From contig URQB01000004.1 in NCBI GenBank assembly GCA_900549825.1, positions 1 through 64,000 of the forward strand: 64,000 nt of DNA, read 5' to 3'. A program made the position numbers and the translations under genes. This DNA is from an uncultured Oscillospiraceae bacterium. GTDB taxonomy: Bacteria > Bacillota > Clostridia > Oscillospirales > Acutalibacteraceae. Position 1 is the stretch's first letter. Each line of letters begins with the position of its first letter. The notes under the pieces were generated by a model. That model was not told the DNA's origin. It saw nothing but the letters and a program-made list of their open reading frames with translations, and did not search any database. Positions 24,281 through 33,245 of the stretch are shown piece by piece.

Positions 24281-25231
24281 ATGTACAGAGTAGGCGTTGA
24301 TTTAGGTGGCACGAATATCCGTTCTGGCGTGGTGGATGATCAGTTTCAGATCATTGGCGTCGGTGAGTTGAAGACGAATGCGCCTCGTCCGGCTGCGGAG
24401 ATCTTCGATGATATCACAAAAACCGTGCATATGGCGGTCGAGGCCGCAGGGCTTACGATGGATGATATTTCCTCTGTCGGAGTCGGTACACCCGGTACGG
24501 TCAATAAAAAGACCGGTTATATCGAATTTTCCAATAATCTGGACTTCCAGAATGTACCTGCGCAGGAGATGCTGCATGAGCGCCTTGGCAAGCCGGTGTA
24601 TCTGGAAAACGATGCGAACTGCGCGGCCTATGGCGAGGCAAAGGCGGGCGCGGGCGCAGGCGTAAAGGATTTTATCGCCGTCACGCTCGGTACGGGAGTG
24701 GGCAGCGGTATCATTGTGGACGGGCATATCCTCAACGGCGCGAACTTTGCCGCGGGCGAGATGGGCCATATGGTAATCGTCGTGGACGGCGAGCAGTGCA
24801 ACTGCGGCCGCCGGGGATGCTGGGAGCGTTACGCTTCCGCCACGGCCCTGATTGCGCAGACGAAGGATGAAATGCGTCATGCGCAGGACAGTATGATGTG
24901 GGAGCTGGTTGACAATAATATTGATGCGGTCAGCGGGCGTACGGCATTTGACGCCATGCGCAGGGGAGATGCCGCTGCAAAGCGCGTGGTTGACCGCTAT
25001 ATCTACTATGTGGCCTGCGGCATTATCAATGCGATCAATATTTTTCAGCCTGAAATCATCTGCGTGGGCGGCGGAATCGGCCATGAGAGGGAAACGCTGC
25101 TTGAGCCCCTTCGCCAGCATGTCCGCCGTGAGCGCTACAGTATGTATGCCACGAAGCAGACGCGGCTCTGCTCCGCGGAGCTTGGCAATGACGCGGGCGT
25201 GATCGGTGCCGCGCTGCTGGATCATTCATGA
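24281..25231 (+). CDS. glk: ROK-family glucokinase
   Basis: Phosphorylates glucose with ATP. It has 316 residues. The phosphate-1 motif VDLGGTNIRSGVVD is at 6-19, the catalytic Asp lies in LENDANCAAYGEA near 111, TLGTGVGSGII near 135, and the ROK zinc motif CNCGRRGCWE at 173-182. The ATG at 24281 is chosen over longer upstream frames because GGAGGA precedes it and the protein then begins with the nucleotide-binding strand. It lies 139 bases after hprK, so it may share that transcript. Glucokinase is the best call for a Clostridia ROK protein with a zinc motif, but other hexoses are possible. Confidence 0.9.
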   Translation: MYRVGVDLGGTNIRSGVVDDQFQIIGVGELKTNAPRPAAEIFDDITKTVHMAVEAAGLTMDDISSVGVGTPGTVNKKTGYIEFSNNLDFQNVPAQEMLHERLGKPVYLENDANCAAYGEAKAGAGAGVKDFIAVTLGTGVGSGIIVDGHILNGANFAAGEMGHMVIVVDGEQCNCGRRGCWERYASATALIAQTKDEMRHAQDSMMWELVDNNIDAVSGRTAFDAMRRGDAAAKRVVDRYIYYVACGIINAINIFQPEIICVGGGIGHERETLLEPLRQHVRRERYSMYATKQTRLCSAELGNDAGVIGAALLDHS

Positions 25232-25341
25232 TGGCCGCAATCAAGGTTGCCTGCTGTTTTGATTCAGTGTTTCGATATAAAAATGAACGCCTGTCCCGCC
25301 CGGCTGTGTTGAGGACGTAAAAAGGCCAAATATCAAATCTC

Positions 25342-25381
25342 ATTCGCCTTCCCGTTTCTTTCCAGTTTCGGGGAGGCGAAT
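25342..25381 (+). promoter_or_regulatory. Hairpin in the murB leader
   Basis: A 13-bp stem ATTCGCCTTCCCG / CGGGGAGGCGAAT (one G-U pair) with a 14-base loop, ending immediately before the GGAAAGG site of murB. No T-run follows, so it is not a standard terminator; it may modulate translation or be a processing site. Confidence 0.5.
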
Positions 25382-25402
25382 TCGGAAAGGTATGAGAATT
25401 GC

Positions 25403-26311
25403 ATGAACGGACTCGATGCGATTTGGGCGCAGGCCTGCGATCTTGGATGTTTGGTGAAGCGGGATGCCCCGATGAAGGACTATACCTCTTTTCGGACGGG
25501 AGGCCCCGCCGATCTGCTGATCGAACCCCGCAGCGAAGAACAGCTATCGCAGATTCTGCGCTGCTGTGATCAGCAGAGGGTGCGGCCGGTGATCCTGGGC
25601 AACGGAAGCAATGTCTTGGTATCCGACGAGGGGATTCGGGGCGTTGTGTTATGCCTTGTACCAGGCCTGGATGAGCTTTCAGAGCAGGATGGCATCATCA
25701 CCTGCGGGGTGGGCGTCAGTATGACCCGCCTGTGCCGGTTTGCTCTGGAGCGAAGCTTGACCGGACTGGAATTTGCGTTTGGCATTCCGGGAAGCGCGGG
25801 CGGCGCAGCCTTCATGAACGCGGGGGCTTATGGCGGCGAGATGAAAGACGTTTTGGCCGGCTGTACGCATCTGACCCAAAGCGGCGAACGCGGGAGCCTC
25901 AGAGACGATGAGCTTGCGCTCGGGTACCGCCGCAGCGCATACCGGGACAATGGCTTTGTGATCACTTCCCTGATGCTCCGCCTTGTTCCCGGCGAAAAAG
26001 AGGCGATCCGCGCCCGGATGGAGGACTTGATTGGCCGCCGAAAAGCCAAGCAGCCTCTGGAATATCCCAGCGCAGGCAGCACCTTTAAGCGGCCGGAGGG
26101 TTATTATGCCGGGGCTCTGATCGAAGGCTGCGGCTTAAAGGGCGCATCGGTCGGCGGTGCGCAGGTGAGTGAGAAGCATGCCGGTTTTGTCATCAATAAA
26201 GGCAATGCATCCTCGGCCGATATCCTCGCGCTGATTCGTCTGATTCAGGATACGGTAGAGCGGGAAAAGGGCGTTCGATTAGAGCCAGAGGTGCGATTCC
26301 TGGGCTTTTAA
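25403..26311 (+). CDS. murB: UDP-N-acetylenolpyruvoylglucosamine reductase
   Basis: Cytoplasmic flavoenzyme that reduces UDP-GlcNAc-enolpyruvate to UDP-MurNAc in peptidoglycan synthesis. It has 302 residues, the type II length found in Firmicutes. The FAD-domain segments YTSFRTGGPADLLI (residues 28-41), LGNGSNVLVSD near 69, and EFAFGIPGSAGGAAFMNAGA near 120 are all present. C-terminal motifs are PSAGSTFKRP near 221, and GASVGGAQVSEKHAGFVIN near 246, carrying the catalytic Ser/Glu region. A GGAAAGG site precedes the ATG. Its position between glk and rapZ fits a carbon/wall cluster. Confidence 0.97.
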   Translation: MNGLDAIWAQACDLGCLVKRDAPMKDYTSFRTGGPADLLIEPRSEEQLSQILRCCDQQRVRPVILGNGSNVLVSDEGIRGVVLCLVPGLDELSEQDGIITCGVGVSMTRLCRFALERSLTGLEFAFGIPGSAGGAAFMNAGAYGGEMKDVLAGCTHLTQSGERGSLRDDELALGYRRSAYRDNGFVITSLMLRLVPGEKEAIRARMEDLIGRRKAKQPLEYPSAGSTFKRPEGYYAGALIEGCGLKGASVGGAQVSEKHAGFVINKGNASSADILALIRLIQDTVEREKGVRLEPEVRFLGF

Positions 26312-26342
26312 GCTTGCTGCGGCTGCGAAAGGAGGAAACAAA

Positions 26343-27200
26343 GTGGATTTTATTATCATCACCGGTATGTCGGGGGCGGGAAAATCCCGCGCGGTAGATG
26401 CTCTAGAAGATATCGGCTTTTTTTGCGTCGATAATATCCCGCCGAAGCTCATCCGTACCTTTGCGCAGTTGATCCTCCAATCGCAGGAAAAGCGAGATAA
26501 GGTGGCGGTCGTGACCGATATCCGGGCCGGAAATTTTTTTGACGATTTTTTGGACTCCCTCGATGAGCTCAAGGCGATGGGCTGCGATTACAAGCTGCTC
26601 TTTATTGAGGCGAGCAATGAGATCATCCGCCGCCGGTATAAGGAGACGCGCCGCAAGCACCCGCTTTCGGACAGGGCCAAAGGCTCGATTGACGATGCGA
26701 TCAATGCGGAGCGGGTGATTCTGGCGCCTGCCCGCCAGCGCGCGGACTATATTGTAGACAGCTCTCAGTATACGACCACGCAGTTCCGCGAGCGCATTGC
26801 CGGCATGTTCCTGGAGGATTCTGCCCGGATCATGCAGATTCATTGCGTATCCTTCGGCTTTAAATATGGGATTCCCAACGAATCGGATTTGGTCTTTGAT
26901 GTGCGATGCCTGCCGAATCCGTTTTATGTGGACGAGCTCAAGGGCCATACCGGGCTGGAGGCGCCGGTCAGGGAGTTTGTCATGAAGTGGCCGCAGGCGC
27001 AGGGGCTGGTGCCAAAGCTCATGTCGCTGATTGATTATCTGGTGCCGCTCTACCGCAACGAGGGGAAAAGCCAGCTGGTCATCGCGGTAGGATGTACAGG
27101 GGGGCGGCATCGTTCGGTCGTGTTTGCCGAGCTGTTGAGCGAGCATTTTGCAAAGCAGGGCCTTCGTGTCAGCATCCAGCATCGGGATATCAAAAAATAA
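26343..27200 (+). CDS. rapZ: RapZ (YvcJ) nucleotide-binding RNase adapter protein
   Basis: A P-loop protein of 285 residues. The Walker A GMSGAGKS is at 8-15, VVTDIRAGNFFDDF near 58 and RRRYKETRRKHPL near 94. The C-terminal GCTGGRHRSV near 252 is the conserved RapZ signature. In E. coli the protein binds GlmZ RNA and steers RNase E to control amino-sugar supply. In Firmicutes the homologue YvcJ is a nucleotide-binding protein linked to competence, and the RNA role is unproven. AAAGGAGG lies six bases before the start. It sits between murB and whiA; the yvcK gene often found between rapZ and whiA is missing. Confidence 0.95.
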   Translation: MDFIIITGMSGAGKSRAVDALEDIGFFCVDNIPPKLIRTFAQLILQSQEKRDKVAVVTDIRAGNFFDDFLDSLDELKAMGCDYKLLFIEASNEIIRRRYKETRRKHPLSDRAKGSIDDAINAERVILAPARQRADYIVDSSQYTTTQFRERIAGMFLEDSARIMQIHCVSFGFKYGIPNESDLVFDVRCLPNPFYVDELKGHTGLEAPVREFVMKWPQAQGLVPKLMSLIDYLVPLYRNEGKSQLVIAVGCTGGRHRSVVFAELLSEHFAKQGLRVSIQHRDIKK

Positions 27201-27217
27201 GCTGAGTTTGGCCGGGT

Positions 27218-27254
27218 TCACAGCAGGCTCCGTGCCTGCTGTGATTTTCATTTT
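27218..27254 (+). terminator. Intrinsic terminator or attenuator between rapZ and whiA
   Basis: Stem TCACAGCAGGC / GCCTGCTGTGA with a five-base loop, then TTTTCATTTT. It lies 17 bases after the rapZ stop and 30 before whiA, so it may make rapZ-whiA read-through partial. Confidence 0.8.
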
Positions 27255-27283
27255 GATCATTGAGAGGGATAGGGAACGCGTCT

Positions 27284-28213
27284 ATGTCATTTTCATCGCA
27301 GGTAAAAGCAGAGCTGGCCTCTGTAGAAAACGCGCCTTGCTGCATGCATGCACAGACTTATGGTTTGCTTTTGTTCAGCAGGGCATTTTCTTTTGCTGAA
27401 ATCTCCATGCAGACGGATACGGAGCGGATTGCGCAGATGTATTGTGATGGTATCCGGCAGGAAACGGGGGTGGAAGCGCATCTGTCGCAATCGGCCTCCG
27501 GCAAATTTAAGGTCTGCGTCCGCGCCGCTTCCCAGCGGCAGCAGGTAATGGCTGCATTCGGCCATGAGAAGGGCGAACTGGCCCTGCGGCTCAATCGGGC
27601 AAATCTGACCGGCGACTGTTGTATGGCCGCACTGCTGCGGGGGGCTTTCCTGGCCTGCGGGACGCTGACGGACCCGGAGAAGGATTATCATCTGGAATTT
27701 GTCGTTCCTTACCGCTATATCAGCCGAGATCTGGCAAAGCTGCTCGATGAATTGTCTCTTGCGCCAAAGCAGCTGGAGCGCAAGGGGAGCCATGTGGTTT
27801 ACTGCAAGGACAGCGAGCGCATCGAAGAAACCCTGACGCTTATGGGCGCGCAGAATGCGGCCCTGGAATTGATGGGCATAAAAATGTATAAGGACATGCG
27901 CAACAATATCAACCGAAAGACCAATTTTGAGACCGCGAATATCTCTCGCACCGCAAATGCGGCGGCGGAGCAGGTCTTTGCCATCGAAACCATCCGCGAC
28001 CATGCCGGTCTGGAATCGCTGCCGGAAGAGCTCAAAGAAATTGCACTCCTTCGTCTGGAAAATCCGGAAATGAGCCTGCGGGAGCTGGGTGAGGCGCTTT
28101 CCGAGCCAATTTCCCGCTCCGGCGTCAACCATCGCCTCCGACGATTGGTCTCCATTGCACAGGAGACTGCCCCTGGCCTTTTTGAACAGAAAAAAACGGA
28201 GAAGGATGGATAA
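27284..28213 (+). CDS. whiA: WhiA-family DNA-binding protein
   Basis: A 309-residue protein of the WhiA family. The N-terminal two-thirds resemble a LAGLIDADG endonuclease scaffold (GAFLACGTLTDPEKDYHLEF near 109). The C-terminal third has a helix-turn-helix ending in ISRSGVNHRLRRLVSIA near 277. Members bind DNA and influence sporulation-type development in actinomycetes and cell division in Bacillus. The ATG at 27284 gives the family N-terminus MSFSSQVKAEL, and a GGGAACG-type site precedes it. It closes the hprK cluster. An HPr or Crh gene often follows whiA in relatives; here a short argS-like fragment is found instead. Confidence 0.95.
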   Translation: MSFSSQVKAELASVENAPCCMHAQTYGLLLFSRAFSFAEISMQTDTERIAQMYCDGIRQETGVEAHLSQSASGKFKVCVRAASQRQQVMAAFGHEKGELALRLNRANLTGDCCMAALLRGAFLACGTLTDPEKDYHLEFVVPYRYISRDLAKLLDELSLAPKQLERKGSHVVYCKDSERIEETLTLMGAQNAALELMGIKMYKDMRNNINRKTNFETANISRTANAAAEQVFAIETIRDHAGLESLPEELKEIALLRLENPEMSLRELGEALSEPISRSGVNHRLRRLVSIAQETAPGLFEQKKTEKDG

Positions 28214-28216
28214 TCG

Positions 28217-28330
28217 TTGAACACATTGATTGAAATTTTAACAAAGGCCGTCGGCAGCGCCTTTTGGGCCTGCGGATCTGATGAAAAGCTGAGCTCCGTA
28301 TCCGGAGAGACGATAAGTTCATGTCGGTAA
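28217..28330 (+). pseudogene. Short 38-codon frame resembling the N-terminus of arginyl-tRNA synthetase
   Basis: A TTG-started frame directly after whiA encodes LIEILTKAVGSAF, then WACGSDEKL, then a stop. From memory the pattern resembles the first 30 residues of some Clostridia ArgS proteins, which continue into an NRPDLC-type motif; here it does not continue. It could be a truncated argS start left by a deletion, or a chance resemblance. There is a weak GGATGG ribosome site. Confidence 0.3.
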
Positions 28331-28490
28331 ATCGCTACACGTAAAACAAACTTCTCATATCGATACTGATTCCTTTTGAAAACAGTAGACGAATTCATGA
28401 AAAACAGGTAGAATAGAAATCAAAGGAAGAAAGATGAGCCAGTCGCCTTTGAGAAGGGCTGTGGGCTTGCGGAAACGAGGTTTTGAGATT

Positions 28491-30023
28491 ATGTCGAATG
28501 ATATACTGACAAAGGAATGGAAGCAATTCAAAAGCGGGACAGATATCCGAGGTGTCGCGATGGAAGCGCCGGGAGGAGAGGCAGTCAATCTGACGGATGA
28601 GGCTGTATACCGCATGGCAATGGGGTTTGCCTGCTGGCTGAATCACCGGATGAAAAAGGACAGCTTTACCGTTGCGGTGGGGCATGATTCCCGCCTTTCT
28701 GCCGAGCGGATGAAGAAGCAGGTGATTGCGGCCCTGACAGACGCCGGATTCTCTGTAAAGGACTGCGGCCTGTCCTCCACACCTGCAATGTTTATGACAA
28801 CGGTGCAGCTCGGCTGCGATGCCGCTGTGCAAATCACGGCCAGCCATCATCCGTGGCAGCGCAACGGCCTGAAATTTTTTACGCGCGGCGGCGGGCTGGA
28901 AGGCGCAGATATTGAAGCGATTCTTCTCTATGCGCAGAAGGAAGAGAAAATCCCAGCTGCCGGGCCAGGGTCTGTGGAGCAGGTCAATTTTATGAACGAA
29001 TATGCCGCTTCCCTGCGGGAAACGATCTGCCGCGGCGTGAATGCGGACGATTATGAGCGCCCCCTGCGCGGTTACCATATCGTTGTGGACGCAGGCAACG
29101 GCGTAGGCGGCTTTTATGCGGAAAAGGTGCTGGCTCCCCTCGGCGCGGATATCACGGGCAGCCAGTTTCTTGATCCGGATGGCCATTTCCCGAATCATAT
29201 TCCCAATCCGGAAAATGAGGCCGCAATGCAGAGCATCTGTAAGGCTGCGCTTGCAAACCATGCGGATCTCGGCGTGATCTTCGATACGGACGTCGACCGT
29301 GCGGGCTGCGTAGACCGCAACGGCAATGAGATCAACCGCAACCGCCTTGTCGCGCTTGCCGCCTGCATCGCGCTCGAGGGCAACGAGGGCGGGACGATCG
29401 TAACCGACTCCATCACCTCCAGCGGGCTGAAAGCGTTCATCGAGAAAGATCTTGGCGGGAAGCATCACCGCTTCAAACGCGGCTATAAGAATGTGATTGA
29501 TGAGGCGCAGCGGCTCACCGCACAGGGGATCAACACCCCGCTCGCGATTGAGACCTCGGGTCACGCGGCGCTGCGGGAGAATTATTTCCTTGACGACGGC
29601 GCCTATTTGATGACTAAAATCATCGTCAAAATGGCACAGCTCGGCAAATCGGGGAAACATCTTGAGGATTTGATTGCCATGCTGGAGGAGCCGCTGGAGA
29701 GCCAGGAATTCCGGATGCCGATCATCTGCGAGGATTTCAAAGCATATGGCGAGAGCGTGATTGAGAAGGTAGCAGCATATGCAAAGAGACAGCCCGCATG
29801 GCAGATCGCGCCGGACAATCATGAGGGAATTCGCATCTCATTTGACCGCGAAAACGGAGACGGCTGGTTTTTGCTGCGCTTGAGTGTGCATGACCCGATG
29901 ATGCCGCTGAATATTGAAAGCAATTCCATGGGCGGCGTGATGATGATTGCGCATCAGCTTTACAACGTGCTGAAGGATTGCGGCGAGCTGGACGTCGAGC
30001 CGCTGAAAAAGTTTATCGAATAA
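28491..30023 (+). CDS. Phosphomannomutase/phosphoglucomutase family protein
   Basis: Interconverts hexose 1- and 6-phosphates for glycogen, envelope sugar or nucleotide-sugar supply. It has 510 residues from the ATG at 28491. The alternative ATG at 28434 has a stronger AAAGGAAG site but would add 19 unconserved, basic residues. Domain 1 begins FKSGTDIRGVA, the usual start of the family. The phosphoserine loop is TASHHPWQRNGLKFF near residue 117. The metal loop is IFDTDVDRAGCVD near 262. The sugar-binding ETSGHAAL is near 350. It is followed after 15 bases by the YgiQ gene. Substrate preference (mannose or glucose) cannot be read. Confidence 0.9.
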   Translation: MSNDILTKEWKQFKSGTDIRGVAMEAPGGEAVNLTDEAVYRMAMGFACWLNHRMKKDSFTVAVGHDSRLSAERMKKQVIAALTDAGFSVKDCGLSSTPAMFMTTVQLGCDAAVQITASHHPWQRNGLKFFTRGGGLEGADIEAILLYAQKEEKIPAAGPGSVEQVNFMNEYAASLRETICRGVNADDYERPLRGYHIVVDAGNGVGGFYAEKVLAPLGADITGSQFLDPDGHFPNHIPNPENEAAMQSICKAALANHADLGVIFDTDVDRAGCVDRNGNEINRNRLVALAACIALEGNEGGTIVTDSITSSGLKAFIEKDLGGKHHRFKRGYKNVIDEAQRLTAQGINTPLAIETSGHAALRENYFLDDGAYLMTKIIVKMAQLGKSGKHLEDLIAMLEEPLESQEFRMPIICEDFKAYGESVIEKVAAYAKRQPAWQIAPDNHEGIRISFDRENGDGWFLLRLSVHDPMMPLNIESNSMGGVMMIAHQLYNVLKDCGELDVEPLKKFIE

Positions 30024-30038
30024 AAAGTTGGTCGGAAA

Positions 30039-31949
30039 ATGCATTCATTTTTACCTGTTACAAAAGAGGAAATGGAACAGTGCGGATGGGACGCGCCGGA
30101 TTTCGTCTATGTTTCGGGGGACGCGTATGTCGACCATCCGAGCTTCGGCGCGGCGATCATTACCCGCGTGCTGGAAGCGGCAGGCTTCCGGGTCGCAATG
30201 CTCTCCCAGCCGGACTGGCACAGCACGAGAGACTTTATGCGTTTTGGAAAGCCGCGGCTCGGCTTTCTGGTTTCATCCGGCAATATCGACTCCATGGTCG
30301 CCCATTATACAGCGGCAAAGAGAAAGCGCAGTGAGGATGCATATACGCCGGGCGGCAAGGCGGGGAAACGGCCGGATCGCGCCGTAATCGTATACTGCAG
30401 GCAAATCCGCGAGGCCTATGGGCCGGATATGCCGCTGATCATTGGCGGGCTGGAAGCGTCCCTCAGGCGCTTTGCGCACTATGACTATTGGGACGATACA
30501 GTTCGCCCGTCTATCCTCTTCGATTCCGGCGCGGATTTGCTGATCTATGGGATGGGCGAACATCAGATTGTTGAGATTGCAGGCCGTCTGGACAAGGGTG
30601 AGCCGGTTTCCTCTCTCACCGATATCCGCGGTACCTGCTATGCCGTTGATGTGCGCGAAACGCCGCTTTACGGCAAGGAGTGCCCCTCCTATGAGAATGT
30701 GCTAAAATCCAAGCGGGAATACGCTGTTTCCTGCCGCATCCAGCAGGATGAGCAGGACCATATCCGGGGAAAGCTGCTCAAGCAGCGGCATGGGAACCGG
30801 ATGCTCGTGCAGAATCCGCCGATGGCGCCGCTTTCCCAGCAGGAGCTGGATCGCGTCTATGCGCTGCCCTATCTGCGTACTTATCACCCCTCCTATGAGC
30901 CGCTCGGTGGCGTACCTGGGCTTGCGGAGGTGGAATTTTCCATCACGCACAACCGCGGCTGCTTCGGCGCGTGCAATTTCTGCTCGCTCGCCTTTCATCA
31001 GGGGAGATACGTTACCACGCGGAGCAAGCAATCCATCCTTGCGGAGGCGCAGAAGCTCACAAAGCTGCCCCACTTCAAAGGCTATATCCACGATATCGGC
31101 GGGCCCACGGCAAATTTTCGCCGCCCTTCCTGCGATCTGCAGGAGAAAAAAGGCCTGTGCAAGGGCAAAAAGTGCCTCGCGCCCAAGCCGTGCCCGCAGT
31201 TAAAAGCCGACCAGAGCGAATATCTTGATATCCTGCGCACGGTGCGTTCTCTCGACGGCATCAAAAAGGTATTTATCCGCTCCGGTATCCGGTATGACTA
31301 TCTGCTGGAGGACAAAGACGACCGCTTCTTCCGGGAGCTGATCGAGCATCATGTCAGCGGCCAGCTCAAGGTGGCGCCCGAGCATTGCTCCGCCGCTGTG
31401 CTGGATAAGATGGGCAAGCCGCATATCGAAGCGTATCTTCACTTTGCGAAACGATATTTTGAGTATACAAAACAGATCGGCAAGGAGCAGTATCTGGTGC
31501 CGTATCTGATGTCCTCCCATCCGGGCAGTACGCTGAAGGACGCGGTGGAGCTGGCGCTCTTTTTAAAGCGGGAGAAGCTGCGCCCCGAGCAGGTGCAGGA
31601 TTTCTATCCTACGCCCGGGACGATTTCGACCTGTATGTTTTACACGGGGCTGGACCCTTATACAATGGAGGCGGTCTACGTTTCGCGCACGCCGAAGGAA
31701 AAAGCGCTTCAGCGCGCGCTGCTCCAATCTTTTAATCCGAAGAATCGTACACTCGTAGAGGAAGCGCTGCGCCGCGCGGGGAGAGCTGATCTGATCGGCA
31801 ATGGAGAGAAATGCCTGATCCGCGCACGGGCAGGCACAGGGAAGCCCATCGGTCGCAATAGAAACACTCAAAATCACCAAAAGGGGAGAAAGACGAATGG
31901 CCAAACGAAAGGTAAGCCGGGCGGCCCGAAAAAAGCGCGCCGCCCTTGA
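30039..31949 (+). CDS. YgiQ-family radical SAM protein
   Basis: A 636-residue radical-SAM enzyme with a 4Fe-4S cluster and SAM, reaction unknown. It begins in the family style with FLPVTKEEMEQCGWDAPDF. A B12-binding-like N-terminal fold contains VSGDAYVDHPSFGAAI and IIGGLEASLRRFAHYDYW. The radical-SAM cysteines are in NRGCFGACNFCS near residue 308. Two further Cys-rich stretches follow (FRRPSCDLQ; KGKKCLAPKPC). YPTPGTISTCMFY lies near 526. The C-terminal 60 residues are highly basic and Gly/Lys-rich, typical of YgiQ. The last 53 bases overlap the next gene. The start has only a weak purine site. Confidence 0.93.
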   Translation: MHSFLPVTKEEMEQCGWDAPDFVYVSGDAYVDHPSFGAAIITRVLEAAGFRVAMLSQPDWHSTRDFMRFGKPRLGFLVSSGNIDSMVAHYTAAKRKRSEDAYTPGGKAGKRPDRAVIVYCRQIREAYGPDMPLIIGGLEASLRRFAHYDYWDDTVRPSILFDSGADLLIYGMGEHQIVEIAGRLDKGEPVSSLTDIRGTCYAVDVRETPLYGKECPSYENVLKSKREYAVSCRIQQDEQDHIRGKLLKQRHGNRMLVQNPPMAPLSQQELDRVYALPYLRTYHPSYEPLGGVPGLAEVEFSITHNRGCFGACNFCSLAFHQGRYVTTRSKQSILAEAQKLTKLPHFKGYIHDIGGPTANFRRPSCDLQEKKGLCKGKKCLAPKPCPQLKADQSEYLDILRTVRSLDGIKKVFIRSGIRYDYLLEDKDDRFFRELIEHHVSGQLKVAPEHCSAAVLDKMGKPHIEAYLHFAKRYFEYTKQIGKEQYLVPYLMSSHPGSTLKDAVELALFLKREKLRPEQVQDFYPTPGTISTCMFYTGLDPYTMEAVYVSRTPKEKALQRALLQSFNPKNRTLVEEALRRAGRADLIGNGEKCLIRARAGTGKPIGRNRNTQNHQKGRKTNGQTKGKPGGPKKARRP

Positions 31950-32886
31950 GGTGATCGGCGTGGTTCTGGCGCTGGTCTGCGCGTTTATCACGGTTGCGCC
32001 GCAGCTCAACCTGCCTTTTTCCGTGCCTACCTGGCAGGAGATCTTCAGCGGTGCGCAGCTCACGGAGGTTTCAGAGGCGGCGAAACAGCCGCTTTCCGTC
32101 CACTATATCGACGTTGGACAGGGAGACTCCATTCTGATCAAGGCCGAGGGGCTCAACGTACTCATCGATGCGGGCGAGAGGGGGAACGGGGAGACAATTC
32201 TCTCCTATCTCGAAGCGCAGAATGTCAAAAGCCTCGACTATGTGATTGCAACGCATCCGCATTCCGACCATATCGGCAGCATGGCGGACGTTTTGAAGAA
32301 GATTCCGGTTGACAATGTCATCATGCCGAAGCTGACGCAGAAGAATACGCCCACGACGAAAACCTATGAAAATTTCCTGCAGGCTGTCAAGGATTCCGGT
32401 GCAAAGGTGATTGCGGCCACACCGGGCGAAACCTACAGTGGGAAGCGCGCGGCGCTGACCATTCTCGGCCCCTGCCAGCAAGATGACGATCTCAACAACA
32501 TGTCCGTCGTTGCACGGCTCGATTTTGGCTCCACCTCGTTTCTCTTCACTGGAGACGCGGAGACGCCGAGCGAAAACGCGATTCGAAAGAAAGGGATGGA
32601 CGTGCATGCCGATGTTTTGAAAATGGGGCATCATGGCAGCCGGACGTCCTCCGGCAATGCGTTTCTCGACAAGGTCCAGCCGGCTTTCTGCGTGATTTCC
32701 TGCGGCACGGGCAACAATTATGGCCATCCGCATAAGGAAACGCTCGAAAAGCTGAAGAAGCGGGGCATCACGCCCTTCCGGACGGACCAGGACGGCACGA
32801 TTGTGATCGGCAGCGACGGCAGCACCCTTTATTGCGCAACGGAAAAGTCGAAGCAGGAATTGACCGCAAAGCGGATGGCCGCGTAA
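31897..32886 (+). CDS. ComEC/Rec2-like MBL-fold hydrolase, membrane anchored
   Basis: A 329-residue protein with a basic N-terminus, one hydrophobic helix (about 18-36), and a metallo-beta-lactamase domain outside the cell. The domain starts SVHYIDVGQGDSILI, with the metal site THPHSDHIG near residue 119, later FTGDAE, and KMGHHGSRTSS near 245. This matches the stand-alone counterpart of the ComEC hydrolase domain, which degrades one DNA strand during uptake in competence proteins; nuclease activity here is inference. An AAGGGGAG site precedes the ATG, which lies inside the YgiQ gene. The DUF3006 gene downstream is the usual partner of these proteins. Confidence 0.9.
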   Translation: MAKRKVSRAARKKRAALEVIGVVLALVCAFITVAPQLNLPFSVPTWQEIFSGAQLTEVSEAAKQPLSVHYIDVGQGDSILIKAEGLNVLIDAGERGNGETILSYLEAQNVKSLDYVIATHPHSDHIGSMADVLKKIPVDNVIMPKLTQKNTPTTKTYENFLQAVKDSGAKVIAATPGETYSGKRAALTILGPCQQDDDLNNMSVVARLDFGSTSFLFTGDAETPSENAIRKKGMDVHADVLKMGHHGSRTSSGNAFLDKVQPAFCVISCGTGNNYGHPHKETLEKLKKRGITPFRTDQDGTIVIGSDGSTLYCATEKSKQELTAKRMAA

Positions 32887-32915
32887 ATGAACGTTTAAAA
32901 AGGAGATGCATATCG

Positions 32916-33146
32916 GTGGAAACACTCATCATCGACCGCTTTGAAGGCGACCTTGCCGTTTGCGAACGCGAGGACTGCTCGATGGTGGCGATTGAAAAAA
33001 GCCGCTTGCCCAAAGGTGTGCGGCCCGGCAATATTCTTAAAATAGAGGATGACGGCACGATCCGCCTGGATGCGGAGGAAGAGCTTCGCCGCCGGGAGAT
33101 GATTTATAAGATGCAGGAGAGTCTGTTTGAAAATTCGGACGAATAA
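32916..33146 (+). CDS. DUF3006 domain-containing protein
   Basis: A 76-residue small protein. The GTG at 32916 is chosen because AAAGGAG lies upstream and the protein then starts METLIIDRFEGDLAVCE, the usual DUF3006 opening (a short strand-rich fold with an IDRFEG motif). The C-terminal third is charged and helical. Function is unknown; genes of this family repeatedly accompany ComEC-like MBL hydrolases, as here, 29 bases after that gene. In-frame upstream codons overlap the MBL gene and are not conserved. Confidence 0.85.
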   Translation: METLIIDRFEGDLAVCEREDCSMVAIEKSRLPKGVRPGNILKIEDDGTIRLDAEEELRRREMIYKMQESLFENSDE

Positions 33147-33201
33147 AGAATCTAACAGTTAAAATCTGTGAAAATTTTGTCTGTTTCCCTCGAAAATGTC
33201 C

Positions 33202-33230
33202 TTGACTTTTTCCCGCTTGCATAGTATGAT
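33202..33230 (+). promoter_or_regulatory. Sigma-A-type promoter of the symporter gene
   Basis: TTGACT, a 17-bp spacer and TATGAT. Transcription would begin near 33237, just ahead of three CTTTAA repeats. Confidence 0.8.
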
Positions 33231-33245
33231 GTATCAAGTTCGGTG

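Noticed and set aside
28395..29822. A 475-codon minus-strand frame opposite the phosphohexomutase
   Set aside because: Antisense shadow of a well-supported gene, with no recognisable protein features.
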